From: Ensifer sp. USDA 6670
GTDB lineage: Bacteria; Pseudomonadota; Alphaproteobacteria; Rhizobiales; Rhizobiaceae
DNA length: 64,000 nucleotides
Direction of reading: 5' to 3'
Assembly: GCA_000421085.1 (NCBI GenBank)
Contig: ATWE01000017.1
Coordinates: 1 to 64,000 of the forward strand
Under the pieces are notes generated by a model that was given only the letters and a program-made list of their open reading frames with translations, did no database searches and was not told where the DNA came from. Shown piece after piece: positions 1 to 9,125 of the stretch; the first letter of the stretch is position 1; each line of letters opens with the position of its first letter. The translations under genes were made by a program, and so were the position numbers.

Positions 1-165
1 CGCCTTGCCGGCTTCCTTCAGCCGCAGCGCCTCTTCGACCGAGATCTCGTCGAAGGGGTTCATCGACATCTTCACATTGGCAAGCTCGACGCCCGATCCA
101 TCCGCCTTGACCCGGATCTTGACGTTGTAGTCGACGACTCGTTTCACCGTTACCAAGATTTTCAT
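1..165 (-). CDS. etfB: Electron transfer flavoprotein beta subunit, 5' part
   Basis: The 55 visible codons begin [14 protein letters not shown] and continue with a stretch containing [16 protein letters not shown], which is the characteristic N-terminus of the ETF beta subunit. ETF is a soluble FAD/AMP heterodimer that passes electrons from acyl-CoA and other flavin dehydrogenases to ETF-quinone oxidoreductase. The reading frame is open to the left edge, so about four fifths of the protein lies outside. The ATG at 163-165 follows an AAGGG-like ribosome site. It reads away from the catabolic genes to its right and is probably a core gene marking the edge of the accessory block; that is inference. 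Confidence 0.9.
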   Translation of the reverse strand, partial: MKILVTVKRVVDYNVKIRVKADGSGVELANVKMSMNPFDEISVEEALRLKEAGKA

Positions 166-326
166 GGAGCTAATCCCTTGATTGCTCGAGGCCCATTCCT
201 TTGAACTTTAGGTTGCTGGTGGCTTATGCGCTGCGACCGAGATAAGCGATATCAGCCGCATCGCGCAGAACCCCAGCCAAGGCGGATGCCACTCGCCCTT
301 TTTCGACTGGTCGCCGTGCCTTTCCG

Positions 327-1211
327 TCAGCGGACAACGTTGCGCAGCACGCCGACGTGCTGAAGTTCCACCTCGACTGTGTCGCCCGGCTTCAACCACA
401 ATGGAGGTTGCCTTTTGGCTCCTATGCCCTGGGGCGTGCCCGTGGTGATGATGTCGCCTGGCGAGAGTGTCAGAAAGTACGAGATGTAAGTTATCAACTC
501 TCGCACCGGGAAGATCATATAACGCGTGTTCGAGGACTGGACCTGGACTCCGTTCACGCGGGTCACAATATCGAGATTTTGCACGTCTCCCACCTCATCC
601 AGTGTGACGAGCGCTGGACCGCACGGCGTGGAAGCATCGACAGCCTTTCCTGGCAGCCATTGTGTTCCGCGATACTGAAGATCGCGTGCCGTGACGTCAT
701 TCAAAACCGTCACGCCAGCAACGAAATCGAGCGCGTTTTCGACAGCGACAGCGCGACATTCCCGGCCAATAACGATTGCAAGCTCACCTTCAAAATCCAA
801 ATTTTGGGTGATGTTGGAGCAACGGACCTCGTCATACGGACCAATCAATGTGCTGGCGAACTTGGCGAATACATCCGGATGGGAAGGGAGTGCCCGCCCG
901 GTCTCGGCAACATGGTCGTTGTAGTTGAGACCGATGCAGAGCACTTTAGCCGGGTCTATGACGGGTGGGCCAAGCCGTAAGGTATCAAGTGACCCTATAT
1001 GAGCCTGGGGTTTCTCGCGGGCGGCCGCTGTGAGGCGCTCCGACAGCTTGGGAAGCGCTGCCCCGTGTTCGCGCACTAGGTCACGCACAGAGGAGATTCG
1101 ATGCGTGTCTGCGCTGCTGCCTTTGAGGAGCGTCTCCACGTCAAACACTGCCGAACCCAGCACCACACCTGGCCGCCAAGAGCCGGCTGAATCAAAGGAA
1201 ACGAGTTTCAT
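327..1211 (-). CDS. Fumarylacetoacetate hydrolase (FAH) family protein
   Basis: A 294-residue protein with the FAH fold. Residues 90-105 hold the conserved GLNYNDHVAETG stretch with the likely catalytic His100. The metal site is visible as Glu141 and Glu143 in LDFEGELA and Asp172 in NDVTARD, and the C-terminal loop TTGTPQGIG is intact. Members cleave carbon-carbon bonds of 1,3-dicarbonyl compounds, decarboxylate or hydrate ring-fission products, or act on oxaloacetate, so the substrate is open. The start follows GGAGGAGAACC. It is the last gene of the left-hand minus-strand run, downstream of a GMC oxidoreductase, and could handle a late intermediate of that pathway. Confidence 0.85.
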   Translation of the reverse strand: MKLVSFDSAGSWRPGVVLGSAVFDVETLLKGSSADTHRISSVRDLVREHGAALPKLSERLTAAAREKPQAHIGSLDTLRLGPPVIDPAKVLCIGLNYNDHVAETGRALPSHPDVFAKFASTLIGPYDEVRCSNITQNLDFEGELAIVIGRECRAVAVENALDFVAGVTVLNDVTARDLQYRGTQWLPGKAVDASTPCGPALVTLDEVGDVQNLDIVTRVNGVQVQSSNTRYMIFPVRELITYISYFLTLSPGDIITTGTPQGIGAKRQPPLWLKPGDTVEVELQHVGVLRNVVR

Positions 1212-1345
1212 TGGTTCTCCTCCACCTGGACAGATGCTTTCGGTTCAAGAACAAGCGGAACAACATCTGAATGCTCAAAGGCCACGGCGCAAAACGTTCT
1301 ACGCACGCCGATGCGGACAGGGGTCGGGAGGCGCACAGCGGGTCC

Positions 1346-2932
1346 TCAAATCCCATTCCCTTTGAGAAAATCGGCAGCGCGCTCCCCGATCATGATTGCA
1401 GGTGCATTCAGATTGCCGGACGTGACGAACGGCATGACGGAAGTATCGGCGATCCGCAGACCGTCGATGCCATGGACCCGCAATTGCGGATCCACCACTG
1501 CCATCTTGTCGGTTCCGATTTTGCAGGCGCCGCTTAGATGATAGGCTCCCTGCGTGTACTTTCTGACAAAGGCTTCAAATTCTGCACGCGTCTTGAGCGG
1601 TTTTTCGGGAAGATGCGCCTCGCTGACGAACTTCCGCATCGATGGCTGCGCCATAATCTCCTGACCGAACCGGATGCCGTCAACGAGGCGGTCTACGTCG
1701 TGTGAATGACTGAGGTAATTAGGATCCACGAGTGGAGGAACGGTTGGGTCTGACGATCGAAGCGCAACCCTCCCCCGAGACTTTGGGCGGCAGGCATATA
1801 CATTCAGTGTGCATCCACTTCCGCTGGCCGTGGTCTCAACGCCTTCCTCAATACCGGCACCAGCTAGGAAGTGATACTGCAGATCGGGAATGGGATCCGT
1901 TCGATCTCCCCACCAGAAGGCGCCGCCTTCGCAGATGTTCGACGTGATCGGGCCGCTCCCGAACATCGCATATTGCGCGGCGGCAGCCAACTGCCACCGC
2001 AGCTTTTTGTACTTGTCATAGCTCGTGTTCGACTTGAGATTGTAAATCAGGAAGCAGTCGGTATGGTCTTGCAGGTTCTGACCGACACCTGGAAGGTCGT
2101 GTACGACATCGACGCCGATGCGTTGAAGATCGGATGCCGGCCCGATGCCAGAAAGCAGCAGAAGACGGGGCGATCCGATGGCTCCTGAAGAAATGACGAC
2201 CTCGCGTTCGGCACGCATTGTCATCAGACGGCCATTCTCCACGTACTGAACACCGACGGCGCGACCGCCTTCCACAACGATCTTTGTGACCTGCTTGTTC
2301 GTGACAATGTTCAGGTTGCGGCGCTTTCGCGCCGTGTGAAGATAGGCGTCCGCCGAACTGCATCGACGACCGTTCTTGGTGGTTAACTGATACAAACCCG
2401 CGCCCTGCAGCTGTCCAGAATTGAAGTCTGGATTGTAGGGCATTCCTGCCTCTTGGCAGGCTTTCACCCAGGCCTTGGTCAGCTGAAGGGTGTGCTGCTG
2501 GTTAGAGACGCTTAAAGGCCCCTCCTGCCCATGTGCATCGTTTGAATATACTTCGTTGTTTTCCGCCTTGCGGAAATACGGAAGAACATCCTTGTAACCC
2601 CAGCCTTCTGCCCCGTGCGTCGCCCAACGGTCGTAATCTTCAGGCGCTCCCCTAATATAGATCATCGCGTTGAGCGAACTACCGCCGCCCAAAACCCGCG
2701 CTTGCCCGACTTGTGTTTCAAGATCGTTCTGATGCTTCAGCTTTTCGACCTTGTACCAGTGAAGCAAAGAGCTCTTGAAGGATTTGTAGAACGTCACAGG
2801 GAAACGGATCCAGATACTACTGTCCCTTGGTCCCGCCTCGAACAACGTCACGGACACGTCCGGATCCTCACTCAGGCGGCCCGCTATCGCACATCCTGCG
2901 GATCCTCCACCTACTACGATAAAGTCGGGCAT
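1346..2932 (-). CDS. GMC-family FAD oxidoreductase (choline/alcohol dehydrogenase type)
   Basis: A 528-residue flavoprotein. The FAD-binding GGGSAG lies at residues 8-13 with acidic Glu32 at the end of the second strand. GMC signature 1 is at about 82-95 (LGGGSSLNAMIYIRG), the catalytic His is at about 465 (YHLSGACKIG), and the C-terminal flavin loop is NLNAPAIMIGERA. The family oxidises an alcohol to aldehyde or ketone. The ATG at 2930-2932 was chosen because it starts directly at the Rossmann strand and follows GGGGGAAGAG; an upstream extension of 33 codons has no family similarity. It lies 135 bp from the FAH gene and probably shares its transcript. Substrate unknown. Confidence 0.9.
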   Translation of the reverse strand: MPDFIVVGGGSAGCAIAGRLSEDPDVSVTLFEAGPRDSSIWIRFPVTFYKSFKSSLLHWYKVEKLKHQNDLETQVGQARVLGGGSSLNAMIYIRGAPEDYDRWATHGAEGWGYKDVLPYFRKAENNEVYSNDAHGQEGPLSVSNQQHTLQLTKAWVKACQEAGMPYNPDFNSGQLQGAGLYQLTTKNGRRCSSADAYLHTARKRRNLNIVTNKQVTKIVVEGGRAVGVQYVENGRLMTMRAEREVVISSGAIGSPRLLLLSGIGPASDLQRIGVDVVHDLPGVGQNLQDHTDCFLIYNLKSNTSYDKYKKLRWQLAAAAQYAMFGSGPITSNICEGGAFWWGDRTDPIPDLQYHFLAGAGIEEGVETTASGSGCTLNVYACRPKSRGRVALRSSDPTVPPLVDPNYLSHSHDVDRLVDGIRFGQEIMAQPSMRKFVSEAHLPEKPLKTRAEFEAFVRKYTQGAYHLSGACKIGTDKMAVVDPQLRVHGIDGLRIADTSVMPFVTSGNLNAPAIMIGERAADFLKGNGI

Positions 2933-3045
2933 GGCTCTTCCCCCAATCTTAAGTCTGCCCGCACCGCCGAGAGAGTGTCGCCCTCGGGTCCGTGCGCCAT
3001 ACCGGATCACGAGAATCCAGCGGCTTATCACAGCCCCTCTTTCAA

Positions 3046-3061
3046 TGTGACGCTGGTCACA
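3046..3061. promoter_or_regulatory. CRP-like palindrome
   Basis: TGTGACGCTGGTCACA is a perfect TGTGA-N6-TCACA inverted repeat, the form bound by CRP/FNR-fold regulators. It lies 114 bp upstream of the GMC oxidoreductase start and just past the stop of the NTF2-like gene, so it could control the GMC-FAH pair. Chance occurrence cannot be excluded. Confidence 0.4.
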
Positions 3062-3129
3062 GAGGCTGTTAAGAAGCTCGACCTCGCGAAACCGACGATC
3101 AACGACCGATGATCGCCTGCGTCTGACCT

Positions 3130-3549
3130 CTACCGAACATCAGCGAAGAAGTGGTCGACTTCCGCCTGGCGCATGTCGCAGAACCAGCATTCCACGATCT
3201 TCTCATTCTCGAAACGATAGGCCGCAAGGCGGTCGGTGCGGACCTGCTTGTCACCACGCGCCCAAATCTCATGAACCATGATTAGAATCGCGTCATCCGA
3301 CTCCGCGATTACCTCGTCATGGCCAGCCTCGCCGCCCACGATCCACTTGTCGGTGTAAGCGGCGACCTTGTTCACCCAGCCTTCGACAAAGCCATTGGCC
3401 CCATGGAAGTCACCGGAAAGAACAGGATGTGTGCCGCCCATGTGAACGACCAGATTATCAGCATAGAAGCTGCAACCAGCCTCGACATCTCCGCTCGACC
3501 AGGCGTCATGATACTCACGAAGAATATCCATCGCGCGCTTTTTGCTCAT
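3130..3549 (-). CDS. NTF2/SnoaL-like protein
   Basis: A 139-residue protein of the cone-shaped alpha+beta NTF2-like fold. It has an N-terminal helix followed by YHDAWSSGDVEAGCSFYADNLVVHMGG, a pattern common to SnoaL-like polyketide cyclases, ketosteroid isomerases and ring-hydroxylating dioxygenase small subunits. The C-terminal strand pair (ILIMVHEIWARGDKQ, then IVECWFCDMR) is also typical. No signal peptide is present, so it should be cytoplasmic. The start follows AGGGGAGTTAAA. It sits between hyuB and a GMC oxidoreductase in a minus-strand run. A catalytic role (isomerase or lyase) is plausible, but the sequence does not fix it. Confidence 0.8.
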   Translation of the reverse strand: MSKKRAMDILREYHDAWSSGDVEAGCSFYADNLVVHMGGTHPVLSGDFHGANGFVEGWVNKVAAYTDKWIVGGEAGHDEVIAESDDAILIMVHEIWARGDKQVRTDRLAAYRFENEKIVECWFCDMRQAEVDHFFADVR

Positions 3550-3660
3550 TTTAACTCCCCTTGCCTTTGTACGGCGGACATGCGTCCGCCCGGTGCATCA
3601 CCGGTTTTCCGACTTACATTTGGGATCCGCAAACGATCGTCTGGAAGTTCAAAACGACGC

Positions 3661-5421
3661 TCAGTGGACATAAGGCTGAATGCCTGACGCCTGTCGTCTC
3701 GCTTCGGTCGACCGAACGGATTTCCCATCTTCCGAGACCTCAACACCATATGTCTGTAGCGCTGCATGCCGAGACACGACGCCATCGCGGACGTCGCGCA
3801 AAACAGCCTCGGAGTCGCGCTCGTGCGGATGTCCCCAACCGCCGCCGGCTGAAGCCTCGATCACAAGGTGGAACGGTTCGACCTCCTCGACCCCATATGG
3901 GGGGCAGGCAAGCTCTTCGCCGGTCGCTAGATCGAAGGCTTTTATCGATCCCTTCGCACCCCATTGACCGCCATTGACGCCAGCGCCGGTCTGTTTGCGA
4001 GCGCCTTCTCCTCGCAGCAGATGCTCACCGCCGACCAGCACATCGACCACGTAGTCGACGCCGGTTCCACCGCGGTACTGGCCAGCCCCGCCGGTATCGC
4101 AGCGCATCTCGTAGCGATGCACGCGGATCGGATAAGATTGCTCATACGTTTCCACGTTCGGAATGAACATTCCGCCGAGCGTCATCTGGTGGCTGGAAGT
4201 GGGAAAGCCATCCCGCCCTTTCACTGCGCCACCACCGGAACTGCCATGCCAGTGATAAAGAACAAAGACGCCGCCGGAGGCCTTCTTGCCGGACGAAATG
4301 CCGAATACCGACTTGCCCCAGCCCGCGCAGGCGCGATCGGGATCGGCTTGCGCCAGCGCCCCCCAACACGCGTTCATAATGTCGATCGCCGGATACACCG
4401 TGTTCATCGTCATCGGGGCCGGCGGCAACGCGTTCACGACCGTACCCTCTGGCGCGATGATCTTCACGCAACGATATGCGCCCTCATTATGCGGAATCGC
4501 GGGATCCAGAAACGCGGAAAGAGCGCAATAGACAGCCGAATGCGTGTTAGCGATACCACTATTCTTGAAGCCTTTGATCTGCGGCGACGTCCCGGTGAAA
4601 TCAAATGTGATCATGTCCTCGTCGACAATCAGCTTCACGCGAGTTTCGATGTCTACGAGCTCGAAGCAGTCGGTGTCGCTGATATCCGATGCTTCCCAAG
4701 TGCCGTTTGGAAGTTCCAAAATGGCCTGGCGCATCCGCCGCTCGCCATAGTCAAGAACAGCTTCTAGGTAGGCATTCCCCTTTTTGACGCCATGCTGGGC
4801 GATGATATCGGCCAGACGCTCCGCTCCGATGCGCGTCGAGCCGATCATCGCGCCGAGATCGCCTTCTAAAAGATCCGGGCAACGCGAGTTCAGGAGCAGC
4901 ATGCGCCAAAGGTCGTCCCGTAGCTGTCCCTTTTCGATCAACTTGAGAACGGGCAATCGAATCCCCTCATGGAAGATTTCGGTTGCCTTCGCATTGTAGG
5001 TGCCCGCGGCGCCACCACCGATATCGGACTGGTGGGCGCGGTTGCTGCAGAATCCCATCAGTTCGCCATCAACGAAGACGGGGCGGATAAGGGTCCAATC
5101 AGGCAGATGATTCCCGCCTGCGGCATAGGGATCGCTTAGAATGAAAACGTCTTCCGGCTCGATGCGGTCCGCGAAATCCCTCAAGACTGCGCGGACGGCG
5201 AATCCGCCACTGCCGGAATGAATCGGCAGTCCGTCGGCCTGCGCGACCGTTTCACCTCTTGCATTGCTCAGAAAGCATGAGAAATCATGGCTCTGGCTAA
5301 ATATTGGGCTTCGCGCGGTGCGGATCATGATCATTCCCATCTGCAGGCTGATGTGATCAAGCTGCCGCTGCAGGATGGCGATGAGAACCGGATCGTATTC
5401 GGTGGACAAAGTGGTACTCAT
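3661..5421 (-). CDS. hyuB: Hydantoinase B / oxoprolinase-type beta subunit
   Basis: A 586-residue protein covering the whole hydantoinase B domain, including early motifs LSDPYAAGGNHLPDW and NRAHQSDIGGGAAG (about residues 115-155), the FDFTGTSPQ strand and a Gly-rich C-terminal part with GGAGQYRGGTG. HyuB proteins pair with HyuA to open cyclic amides (hydantoins, 5-oxoproline, lactams) or to carboxylate ketones, using ATP. It follows hyuA after a 113 bp gap, longer than usual for this tightly coupled pair, but both read the same way. The start follows AAGGCCAAACC. The actual substrate is undetermined. Confidence 0.9.
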   Translation of the reverse strand: MSTTLSTEYDPVLIAILQRQLDHISLQMGMIMIRTARSPIFSQSHDFSCFLSNARGETVAQADGLPIHSGSGGFAVRAVLRDFADRIEPEDVFILSDPYAAGGNHLPDWTLIRPVFVDGELMGFCSNRAHQSDIGGGAAGTYNAKATEIFHEGIRLPVLKLIEKGQLRDDLWRMLLLNSRCPDLLEGDLGAMIGSTRIGAERLADIIAQHGVKKGNAYLEAVLDYGERRMRQAILELPNGTWEASDISDTDCFELVDIETRVKLIVDEDMITFDFTGTSPQIKGFKNSGIANTHSAVYCALSAFLDPAIPHNEGAYRCVKIIAPEGTVVNALPPAPMTMNTVYPAIDIMNACWGALAQADPDRACAGWGKSVFGISSGKKASGGVFVLYHWHGSSGGGAVKGRDGFPTSSHQMTLGGMFIPNVETYEQSYPIRVHRYEMRCDTGGAGQYRGGTGVDYVVDVLVGGEHLLRGEGARKQTGAGVNGGQWGAKGSIKAFDLATGEELACPPYGVEEVEPFHLVIEASAGGGWGHPHERDSEAVLRDVRDGVVSRHAALQTYGVEVSEDGKSVRSTEARRQASGIQPYVH

Positions 5422-5533
5422 GGTTTGGCCTTATCACCCCCCTGCATAAAGCGGCTTGTCCGGCCCGACATTTGACTGCCATCGCGGTACCGGTGCCGCC
5501 TTTCCAAAGAACTCCAAAGAATGGCTCGCACCT

Positions 5534-7624
5534 TCATGCTGCCTCGCCTTGCGCAATGTCGATATGATAGTTGCCAGCATCGGTCATCGTCAGCTTGTCG
5601 CGCACGCCGATAACAAGTGTCGTGGTCGCTTCTTCGATAATGGCCGGGCCGATCAACTGCTGACGTGGAGTAAGGACTGTCCCGTCGTAGACGGGAGTAT
5701 CGACAAAACCCACTTCTTTGTTGATCCAAACCGGGCGCCGCGACTGAGCAACAGGCTCTCTCACGTCGCCGGGAATCTTCGAGACCTCCAAAGCATCCAG
5801 CCTGCCGATCGCGGCCAGTCGCAGATTGACGACCTCGATAGCGCCCGAGGGCTGTACGTAACCAAAAAGACGTTGATAGGCCTGCTCGAATGCCGCCCGT
5901 ATCGACGCTGGGTTGGTCGAAGAACTTTCGACAGCGACGGTCCATTGCTGGCCGAAATAACGCAGGTCGTAAGCCCGCTTTAGAAGCGCCTTGCTCCCGG
6001 TGAACCCTTCGCGGGCCAGAACTTCAATCGCTTCCACCTGCATCTCTTCGAACGCGCCTTCGAGCCGATCTGGTCTCGAGTCCGCCTGATTGTCGAGATC
6101 TTTGAGCCAGCTTCGTACGTAGTCATGGCGAAGGTCAGAATTGCACATGCCGAATGCGCAGAACACGCCCGCAAGTCGCGGAACATAAAGGCTCGCGCTA
6201 CCAAGCAGCCGAGCCGTCGAAGGGCCGTGCAGCGGGCCGGCTCCGCCGGCGGCAACGAGCGTGAACATCCTCGGATTGTAGCCTTTTTCCAGGGAGGCCC
6301 GCTCCACAGCATGAAGGATGTTCTGCTCGACGAGCTGAATGATGCCAGCAGCCGCGTCAGTGACACTGAGACCGAGTGGTTTTGCAACGTGGGCCTCGAT
6401 CGCCTCGACGGCTCTTTCCAAGCTCAATGTGATCACGCCGCCCGCGTAAGGACCCGGCTTGAGGCGGCCGAGCACCAGCTGCGCGTCGGTTACCGTCGGT
6501 CGCTCGCCGCCGCGTCCGTAGCATGCAGGTCCGGGCGTGGAGCCCGCGCCTTCCGGCCCGGCAGCCAGAAGGCCCGCACGATCTACCGATGCAATGGTCC
6601 CGCCGCCCGCCCCAACCGTGTGGATGTCGACGGCCGGAATATTGAGGTGGTAACCGTCAACCACAATCTGGTCGGTCATGGAGACCATGCCGTGCTGCAT
6701 CAGTGTGACGTCGCAACTCGTTCCGCCAACCTCGATCGAGATCAGGTGATCCGATCCGGTATCCTGGCCAAAGAACTTCAGCGAACCGACGCCGGCCGCG
6801 GGCCCCGAGAGAACGAGGCTCGCGGGCGCATGGCCGATTTCGTCAATCGAGATTGCTCCGCCGTTTGATTGGATCATCAAGAGCTTGCGCGGCAGTCCTA
6901 ACGTTGCGAGCCGCCAGGCCAGGCGCTCGAGATAGGGAACGACCCGTCGCGAGACATAGGCGTTGGCAACTGTCGTGGACGTTCTCTCATATTCGCCGAT
7001 TGTCGGCGCGATGTCCGACGAAGCGGTGACCCAGATATCGGGAAGATGTCTCTTAAGCTCGGCCTTCGCTGCGCTCTCGTGTGCTGGGTTGGCATAGGAA
7101 TGCAGTAGGCAGATCGCGACGGCCTCGACACCTTCCTCTGCAAAAACGCGCGCCGCCGCGGCAACGGAATCCGGATTGAAAGGGATCCGCACTGTGCCAT
7201 CGTGCTCGATCCGCTCAGTCACCGGTAGGCGCAAGTAACGGGGAACCAGAACCTCCGGAAACGGCCGTCGATGATCCCACACATTCTCGCGGATGGATCT
7301 CCTAATCTCCAGCGAGTCTCGGAAGCCTTCCGTGACGAGAAGCCCGACCTTCGCGCCCTTCTTTTCGAGCAGCGTGTTCGTAGCAATGGTCGAACCGTGC
7401 ACAAATAGTTCGGTATCGGAGAGGAACGACTGAACGTCAATTCCCAACGAGTCGGCCGCCAGTCGTACCGCAGAAAGCACACCCTCTGTCGGATCTGACG
7501 GCACGGAAGGTGCTTTGAACGCGCGTACGGCTCCTCTGGCGTCGACCATGACCAGGTCGGTGAACGTACCGCCGATATCAACTCCCACTCGGTAAGGTGC
7601 AACTAACATTCGCCGTCCACTCAT
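5534..7624 (-). CDS. hyuA: Hydantoinase A / oxoprolinase-type alpha subunit
   Basis: A 696-residue ATP-dependent subunit. The N-terminal domain opens with RVGVDIGGTFTDLVMVD (residues 12-28), the phosphate-binding loop of the acetate-kinase/actin-like fold. The central hydantoinase A domain contains VGGTSCDVTLMQHG and AVDIHTVGAGGGTIA, and the C-terminal domain includes YDLRYFGQQWTV. Length and domain order fit N-methylhydantoinase, 5-oxoprolinase or acetone/acetophenone carboxylase subunits. RENVWDHRRPFPEVLVPR resembles the carboxylase and lactamase branches more than classic 5-oxoprolinase, which is a weak hint. The start could be Met1 or Met6. It lies 52 bp after the aminotransferase and probably in the same operon. 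Confidence 0.9.
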   Translation of the reverse strand: MSGRRMLVAPYRVGVDIGGTFTDLVMVDARGAVRAFKAPSVPSDPTEGVLSAVRLAADSLGIDVQSFLSDTELFVHGSTIATNTLLEKKGAKVGLLVTEGFRDSLEIRRSIRENVWDHRRPFPEVLVPRYLRLPVTERIEHDGTVRIPFNPDSVAAAARVFAEEGVEAVAICLLHSYANPAHESAAKAELKRHLPDIWVTASSDIAPTIGEYERTSTTVANAYVSRRVVPYLERLAWRLATLGLPRKLLMIQSNGGAISIDEIGHAPASLVLSGPAAGVGSLKFFGQDTGSDHLISIEVGGTSCDVTLMQHGMVSMTDQIVVDGYHLNIPAVDIHTVGAGGGTIASVDRAGLLAAGPEGAGSTPGPACYGRGGERPTVTDAQLVLGRLKPGPYAGGVITLSLERAVEAIEAHVAKPLGLSVTDAAAGIIQLVEQNILHAVERASLEKGYNPRMFTLVAAGGAGPLHGPSTARLLGSASLYVPRLAGVFCAFGMCNSDLRHDYVRSWLKDLDNQADSRPDRLEGAFEEMQVEAIEVLAREGFTGSKALLKRAYDLRYFGQQWTVAVESSSTNPASIRAAFEQAYQRLFGYVQPSGAIEVVNLRLAAIGRLDALEVSKIPGDVREPVAQSRRPVWINKEVGFVDTPVYDGTVLTPRQQLIGPAIIEEATTTLVIGVRDKLTMTDAGNYHIDIAQGEAA

Positions 7625-7676
7625 CCTTGCGTTGTCTTTGCCAAATGCGTCAAAGTTCTAGCGACACTCTTCACCC

Positions 7677-9047
7677 CTAGTCTACGACGCCCTTTCGAGC
7701 GCCAAGCTCCTTTTCGACGACGTGTATGAGTTTATCCGCAATCGAAAGAACATCAGCTTCGGTCATGGGCGTCGAAAGTGCCCCTGAGCAGTTGGGCGTA
7801 AGGAGAATGCTTTCATCCAACATTGCCAAGTGGATCCGGCGAGTTAGCTTCGCCCTCTCGGCATTTGCAAATGCGCTTCGGTAGCCCGTCACTTCATTTG
7901 GACCCACGTGAAGCCGGAACAATGATCCCATGCCCGTCACGGTCGCAGCCACACCGGCCTTGGCGAATCCGCTGCGAACCTCCTGCCGGAGTCTGTCGCC
8001 GAGTCCGTTCAATCGATCCACAGCCGATTGGGAATAGTATGCAAGCGAAGCCAAACCCGCCGCCATGCTGAGCGGATTGGCGCTGAATGTCCCGCCCATT
8101 GACACCTTGGGTTTCCCGATAGAATGGTCGAAGATCGACATGCGATCGGCTGGTCCGGAAACCGCGCCGATGGGCAATCCTCCGCCAATGATCTTGGCCG
8201 TTGTCACCAGATCCGGTTCGAGGCCAAAAAGCGGGGACGCACCCTCAAACGAGAGCCGGAAGCTGATCACCTCGTCGGCGATCAGCATGATTCCGTACCG
8301 ACGGCATGCCTCCTGCACAACAGCGGCAGTTTCCTTCGACATCGGCACAGTGCCGGCCCGCGAGGCGTGAGGATCGACGATGACCGCGGCCAGTGAGCGA
8401 CCTTCGCGTCGCAGGATGTCGGCGCAACGCTGAGGATCGTCGTACGGAAGAACGACCGTCTCGCGCAGCACGGAGTCCGGTGTTCCGGCATTGCAGCGAA
8501 CCGATGCGGGGTTACCGTTCTGATCGTCCCAATTGGCAGGTACCGGATCGAGGCTGACTTCAACCCAATCATAGGCGCCGTGATAACAGCCCTCGAATTT
8601 CGCTATCCTATGCCGACCAGTTAATCCGCGCGCACCCTTCACTGCCGCCAACACCGCCTCGGTCCCGGAATTGCAGAAACGTGTCTGCTCCATTCGCGGG
8701 TTCCGGGCAGCCAACGCTTCGGCTAGCAGGATCTCGCTCTCGGTCGGCATGCCAAACGCGGTTCCTCTGGTCATCGCCTCACGAACGGCATCGAGAACGG
8801 GACCAAAAGCATGACCGTGAATTAGCGAGAAGAAGTTGTTCGCGCAATCAAGAAGGCGCCGTCCATCAATGTCGACGACCCAACACCCTTCTCCACGTGC
8901 AGCATAGGGCGGATGCGGCTGGAACCAAGAGGCAGCGCGCATTGACCCGCCTGGCACAACCTTCCGCTCCCGCAGGAACGCCGCCTCGGATCGTTTGCCG
9001 GTACTTGCCCCGGCTACATCGCTGTCTTGCGCTAGACCCAGCGTCAT
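7677..9047 (-). CDS. Class III PLP aminotransferase (glutamate-1-semialdehyde aminomutase-like)
   Basis: A 456-residue fold-type I PLP enzyme. It shows NSGTEAV at residues 126-132, the ADEV motif at 257-260 whose Asp258 binds the pyridine nitrogen, and the Schiff-base Lys285 in TTAKIIGGGLPIGA. It resembles glutamate-1-semialdehyde aminomutases, but the neighbourhood suggests an omega-amino-acid or beta-amino-acid transaminase in catabolism. The ATG at 9045-9047 follows GGGGGGCGAG and matches the start of the decayed paralogue near 15.1 kb; a 17-codon upstream extension runs into the promoter and is rejected. It heads the hyuA-hyuB run and has its own promoter and operator just upstream. Confidence 0.9.
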   Translation of the reverse strand: MTLGLAQDSDVAGASTGKRSEAAFLRERKVVPGGSMRAASWFQPHPPYAARGEGCWVVDIDGRRLLDCANNFFSLIHGHAFGPVLDAVREAMTRGTAFGMPTESEILLAEALAARNPRMEQTRFCNSGTEAVLAAVKGARGLTGRHRIAKFEGCYHGAYDWVEVSLDPVPANWDDQNGNPASVRCNAGTPDSVLRETVVLPYDDPQRCADILRREGRSLAAVIVDPHASRAGTVPMSKETAAVVQEACRRYGIMLIADEVISFRLSFEGASPLFGLEPDLVTTAKIIGGGLPIGAVSGPADRMSIFDHSIGKPKVSMGGTFSANPLSMAAGLASLAYYSQSAVDRLNGLGDRLRQEVRSGFAKAGVAATVTGMGSLFRLHVGPNEVTGYRSAFANAERAKLTRRIHLAMLDESILLTPNCSGALSTPMTEADVLSIADKLIHVVEKELGARKGVVD

Positions 9048-9079
9048 CTCGCCCCCCAAAAACCGCTTAAGACGAGACC

Positions 9080-9125
9080 AATAGACACATGATCCCAATA
9101 ATTGTCAATTGGATCATGTGATCCA
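9080..9125 (-). promoter_or_regulatory. Sigma70-like promoter with palindromic operator for the aminotransferase operon
   Basis: On the minus strand TTGACA (9103-9108) is followed after 17 bases by TCTATT (9080-9085), 33 bases before the aminotransferase ATG. Immediately upstream of the -35 box is the palindrome TGGATCATGTGATCCA (9110-9125), with seven-base arms. A half-site ATGATCC lies between the promoter boxes. The same module recurs at 15205-15252. The architecture suggests a dimeric, GntR-type regulator that binds next to RNA polymerase; the regulator itself is not identified in this window. Confidence 0.7.

Noticed and set aside
5422-5533. A separate gene in the hyuA-hyuB gap
   Set aside because: The 113-base gap holds no frame with a start and ribosome site; the longer open frame there is a shadow of hyuA.
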